Shown one piece after another: positions 8,103 through 9,429 of a stretch of 9,429 nt of DNA. Every line of letters starts with the position of its first letter. Within the stretch, counting starts at the first letter, position 1. The notes beneath the pieces were generated by a model. It was not told the DNA's origin and made no database searches. It saw only the letters and a program-made list of their open reading frames with translations. The translations under genes were made by a program, and so were the position numbers. The DNA is from Phycisphaerae bacterium (GTDB lineage Bacteria > Planctomycetota > Phycisphaerae > WQYP01): positions 1-9,429 of the forward strand of contig JABEVA010000407.1 of NCBI GenBank assembly GCA_013044065.1, given 5' to 3'.

Positions 8103-8541
8103 TCAGGCCAACCCGGGGCGAATGCCGATCCCGTCATCGCCGACAACGCGGCAAAATAGAGATCGCAGGACCTATAGCCACAGATCAATCCCTTTTGCGC
8201 CCGCCAACGGTCCGAAGTCTGGTTATCAAAAAATTGGCACTCGCGCAATTGGCTGGTCCTCATAGTGGCGGCCAGAATATAGGACTGGGCCACAGGCAGC
8301 GAGCGGGAGTGATTTCCACGATCCGCGAACCGGCCGCCATCACCGGGTAGAACCGCCGGAATCGCTTGGGTGTTGCACCAATTTCGGATTCTACCATTTT
8401 TGAGGTCAGGAGCCGCTATTGGCCCACCTCGGCCCGGTCGGGTGGGCTGTTCCCGTGCCACATCGGACCGGTGGCGACAACCAAAATGGGGCGGCGCACG
8501 GAGATGACCGGGCTGGGACCAGGGGATGGGGGAAAGCAACG
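8103..8541. other. Non-coding, apparently decayed region after the operon
   Basis: No intact gene was seen in this stretch. Frames on the + strand give no coherent protein. On the - strand, a 193-codon open frame (8632 to 8051) runs through it and into the 3' end of the toroid-like gene; only part of it (about 8407-8220, listed separately) reads like a protein. A second - strand frame (about 8541-8449) reads PVISVRRPILVVATGPMWHG before a stop, which may be another scrap but cannot be assigned. No clear Rho-independent terminator was found for the upstream operon. Confidence 0.5.
8220..8407 (-). pseudogene. Possible fragment of a DUF1559-like (type II secretion pseudopilin-like) gene
   Basis: On the - strand the reading includes PDLKNGRIRNWCNTQAI, then LPGDGG, then HSRSLPVAQSYILAA. 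Pseudopilin-like proteins common in planctomycetes and Lentisphaerae carry an L-x-N-G-x-I/L ... CP(G/S)D ... R-S-x-S block of this order. Here the Cys before the Pro-Gly-Asp is missing and one codon seems extra, as expected of a decayed copy. There is no N-terminal prepilin methylation helix and no C-terminal DG motif. The match is by eye and weak; chance coding-like reading in GC-rich DNA is a real alternative. Confidence 0.25.
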
Positions 8542-8703
8542 TCAGGGTTCGAGAGGTAATTCGGCCAGCAGAGAGGCCATGTCCAGCGGTTCTGTTTGCA
8601 TGGCCACGCTGCCATCGGCGGTGCGCGGCCAAAGCTCACGCGGACGGTCCGAATACAGTTCCACACCATTTCCTGTCTCATTGCTCGCCGCATAGAGTAT
8701 ACG
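8542..8703 (-). pseudogene. C-terminal fragment of an unidentified protein, 5' truncated
   Basis: From 8703 leftwards the - strand reads about 53 coherent codons: ERILYAASNETGNGVELYS, then DRPRELWPRTADGSVAMQ, then TEPLDMASLLAELPLEP, ending at TGA (8544-8542). The composition is that of real protein, unlike the other frames here. An in-frame stop lies just upstream (8718-8716), where the DNA has already become the MFS remnant of the opposite strand, so the 5' part is gone. The fragment has no start codon context of its own. I do not recognise the family. Confidence 0.5.
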
Positions 8704-9138
8704 TTCGGGAATGTTTCAGCAGGCCATATTACGTGATGGTGTTTGTGGCGTTCACTTTGTCCGCCTTGTGCTTTGTACCGGCGAACCTTTACACGGTACC
8801 GTTTGCACGGCAGTGCCACGTGAGCATGAGCACACTCGGCAAGTACCTAGTCATCACCTATGCCATTTCTCTTGGGTTGGCCTATCCCCCGGGGCATTCT
8901 TGTGGATCGATTTCATCCACTGCCTTTGGGAATTATCGTTCTGACGTTGTATGCCGCAATCACCTTATGGGGCGGTTTTTACGCCACTAGCGCGCCGTTG
9001 CTTTTCGCCATCGCCTTGATTGCCCATGGCGTGGTTTCCGGGACTTACTTTACGGTGTCCGCCTCACTGGGGCAGAGGCTTTTCCCCTATGCCACCTATG
9101 CGCAGTTTAATCCGGAGTTTAGCCCCCAAAAACGATAA
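8697..9138 (+). pseudogene. MFS sugar-type permease remnant, frameshifted and truncated at both ends
   Basis: The reading starts with YVRECFSRPYYVMVFVAFTL in one frame and runs through MSTLGKYLVITYAISLGLAYP. It then shifts +1 at the C5 run (8886-8890) and continues RGILVDRFHPLPLGI, LLFAIALIAHGVVSGTYFT and VSASLGQRLFPYATYAQF to about 9108. Removing one C restores AYPRGILVDRFHPL, the typical loop with a D-R-F-H-P motif. The pieces correspond to about four membrane segments of the C-terminal half of a 12-helix MFS carrier. The N-terminal half is absent, and after AQF the sequence changes to an unrelated tail ending at TAA 9138, where the insertion sequence begins. The lost gene probably imported a sugar or oligosaccharide, possibly for the neighbouring enzymes. 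Family call good; substrate unknown. Confidence 0.75.
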
Positions 9139-9157
9139 AACCCTTGCGGAGCAAGGG
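9128..9157 (-). terminator. Rho-independent terminator of the transposase gene
   Basis: On the - strand a perfect 7-bp stem CCCTTGC / GCAAGGG with a 3-base loop (9157-9141) is followed by TTTTATCGTTTTT (9140-9128). It lies 24 bases after the transposase stop and points the same way, so it should end the transposase transcript inside the insertion sequence. Confidence 0.7.
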
Positions 9158-9180
9158 TGTGGTTCATTTTGCCACTTCCC

Positions 9181-9203
9181 GTTACTGTGAACACCCCAGT
9201 AAC
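9181..9203. repeat. 7-bp inverted repeat over the transposase stop codon
   Basis: GTTACTG (9181-9187) and CAGTAAC (9197-9203) form a perfect 7-bp inverted repeat with a 9-base loop that covers the transposase stop codon. It could fold in the transposase mRNA just before the terminator. Confidence 0.45.
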
Positions 9204-9429
9204 TCAAAGGCCCGCCGCTGAAGGATCGTCGGCATCGCCAGCAGCGTGGCGGTCGGGCCTTTATCATCATCGCCGGTCATCCGGCATACGTTGCGGCTCT
9301 GCGTGGAGAGTTCCTCCAGCAGAGATCGGAAGCTCTGCACCGGAAGCCCTTGGGCATTCTGGTGCGTGTTCTTCTTCGCTTTAGCCGAGGCCGAGGGCTG
9401 GGCCGGCAGTACCGGATCACGGGTAGCGC
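9182..9429 (-). CDS. IS4-superfamily (IS1634-like) transposase, C-terminal part
   Basis: From the right edge leftwards the - strand is open for 82 codons to TAA (9184-9182). It reads LPVQSFRSLLEELSTQSRN, then MTGDDDKGPTATLLAMP and TILQRRAFELLGCSQ. The pattern S-F-R-x-L-L-x-x-L-(A/S)-T-x-x-R-N followed later by Q-R-R-A-x-x-L-L is the usual C-terminal end of IS1634-like DDE transposases. An Ala/Lys/Gln-rich stretch precedes it. The catalytic DDE residues lie beyond the window, so activity cannot be judged. No start codon lies within the window. Confidence 0.7.
   Translation of the reverse strand, partial: ATRDPVLPAQPSASAKAKKNTHQNAQGLPVQSFRSLLEELSTQSRNVCRMTGDDDKGPTATLLAMPTILQRRAFELLGCSQ
9206..9262. 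repeat. 9-bp inverted repeat inside the transposase coding end
   Basis: AAAGGCCCG (9206-9214) and CGGGCCTTT (9254-9262) are perfect complements separated by 39 bases, with a partly paired interior (CGCTG near 9216-9220 and CAGCG near 9242-9246). It lies within codons, so it may be incidental or an mRNA structure. Confidence 0.35.

Larger units (their letters stand above)
9109..9429 (-). mobile_element. Insertion sequence, one end only (IS1634-like)
   Basis: It contains the transposase C-terminus and its terminator and runs off the right edge. The left boundary is inferred to lie between 9109, where MFS homology stops, and about 9140, the terminator. The exact terminal inverted repeat and target duplication cannot be set because the other end is not in the window. 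Confidence 0.55.

Noticed and set aside
8051..8632. 193-codon open frame on the - strand
   Set aside because: It overlaps the 3' end of the toroid-like gene, most of it has no protein-like pattern, and over 8542-8632 a different - strand frame is clearly the real one. Only the 8220-8407 part is kept as a weak remnant.
8406..8819. 137-codon open frame on the - strand
   Set aside because: It crosses from the unidentified fragment into the permease remnant, in a frame that fits neither.
9206..9262. Rho-independent terminator on the + strand
   Set aside because: The loop is 39 bases, the T run is only three bases and the repeat lies inside transposase codons.
8103..9429. Defence island, CRISPR array or phage module
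   Set aside because: No regularly spaced repeats, nuclease or phage protein motifs were found; the region is explained by gene remnants and an insertion sequence.

Overview
The window looks like a chromosomal piece of a moderately GC-rich, polysaccharide-degrading bacterium of the Planctomycetota/Verrucomicrobiota type, with Phycisphaerae-like planctomycetes my best guess. The reasons are the large propeller-plus-carbohydrate-binding protein, the set of intracellular glycan enzymes, the style of the decayed MFS permease and a possible decayed pseudopilin. The assignment is inferred from protein style, not from a marker gene.

Left and centre (1-8102) hold four tightly packed genes, all on the + strand. 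(1) The 3' part of a large multidomain protein entering from the left edge: beta-propeller-like region with one canonical EF-hand loop, a CBM9/DOMON-like beta-sandwich and a C-terminal CBM4/9-like module. (2) A family 2 glycoside hydrolase (2801-4741). (3) An SGNH/GDSL-type esterase with a C-terminal beta-sandwich (4770-6011). (4) A 688-residue protein of unassigned family that looks like an alpha-helical toroid followed by beta-sandwiches, the layout of many polysaccharide lyases (6036-8102). The gaps are 68, 28 and 24 bases, so genes 2-4, and perhaps gene 1, probably form one operon. Genes 2-4 have in-frame stops at or just before their starts and no signal peptides, so they are predicted to act in the cytoplasm on imported, probably acylated oligosaccharides: de-esterification, glycosidic cleavage and perhaps lyase-type cleavage.

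Right end (8103-9429) contains no intact gene. Reading both strands frame by frame gives a weak pseudopilin-like fragment (- strand, about 8220-8407), a clear C-terminal fragment of an unidentified protein (- strand, 8542-8703), the middle of an MFS sugar permease (+ strand, about 8700-9108) broken by one extra C in a C5 run, and the C-terminus of an IS4-superfamily (IS1634-like) transposase running off the right edge (- strand, 9182-9429) with its own terminator. The two fragments meeting near 8700 both lack their 5' parts, as if a deletion had removed a divergent promoter region. The insertion sequence appears to cut off the 3' end of the permease.

I found no defence system, CRISPR array, RNA gene or phage module. 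The best candidate for something undescribed is the 688-residue toroid-like protein and its linkage to the GH2 and esterase genes.
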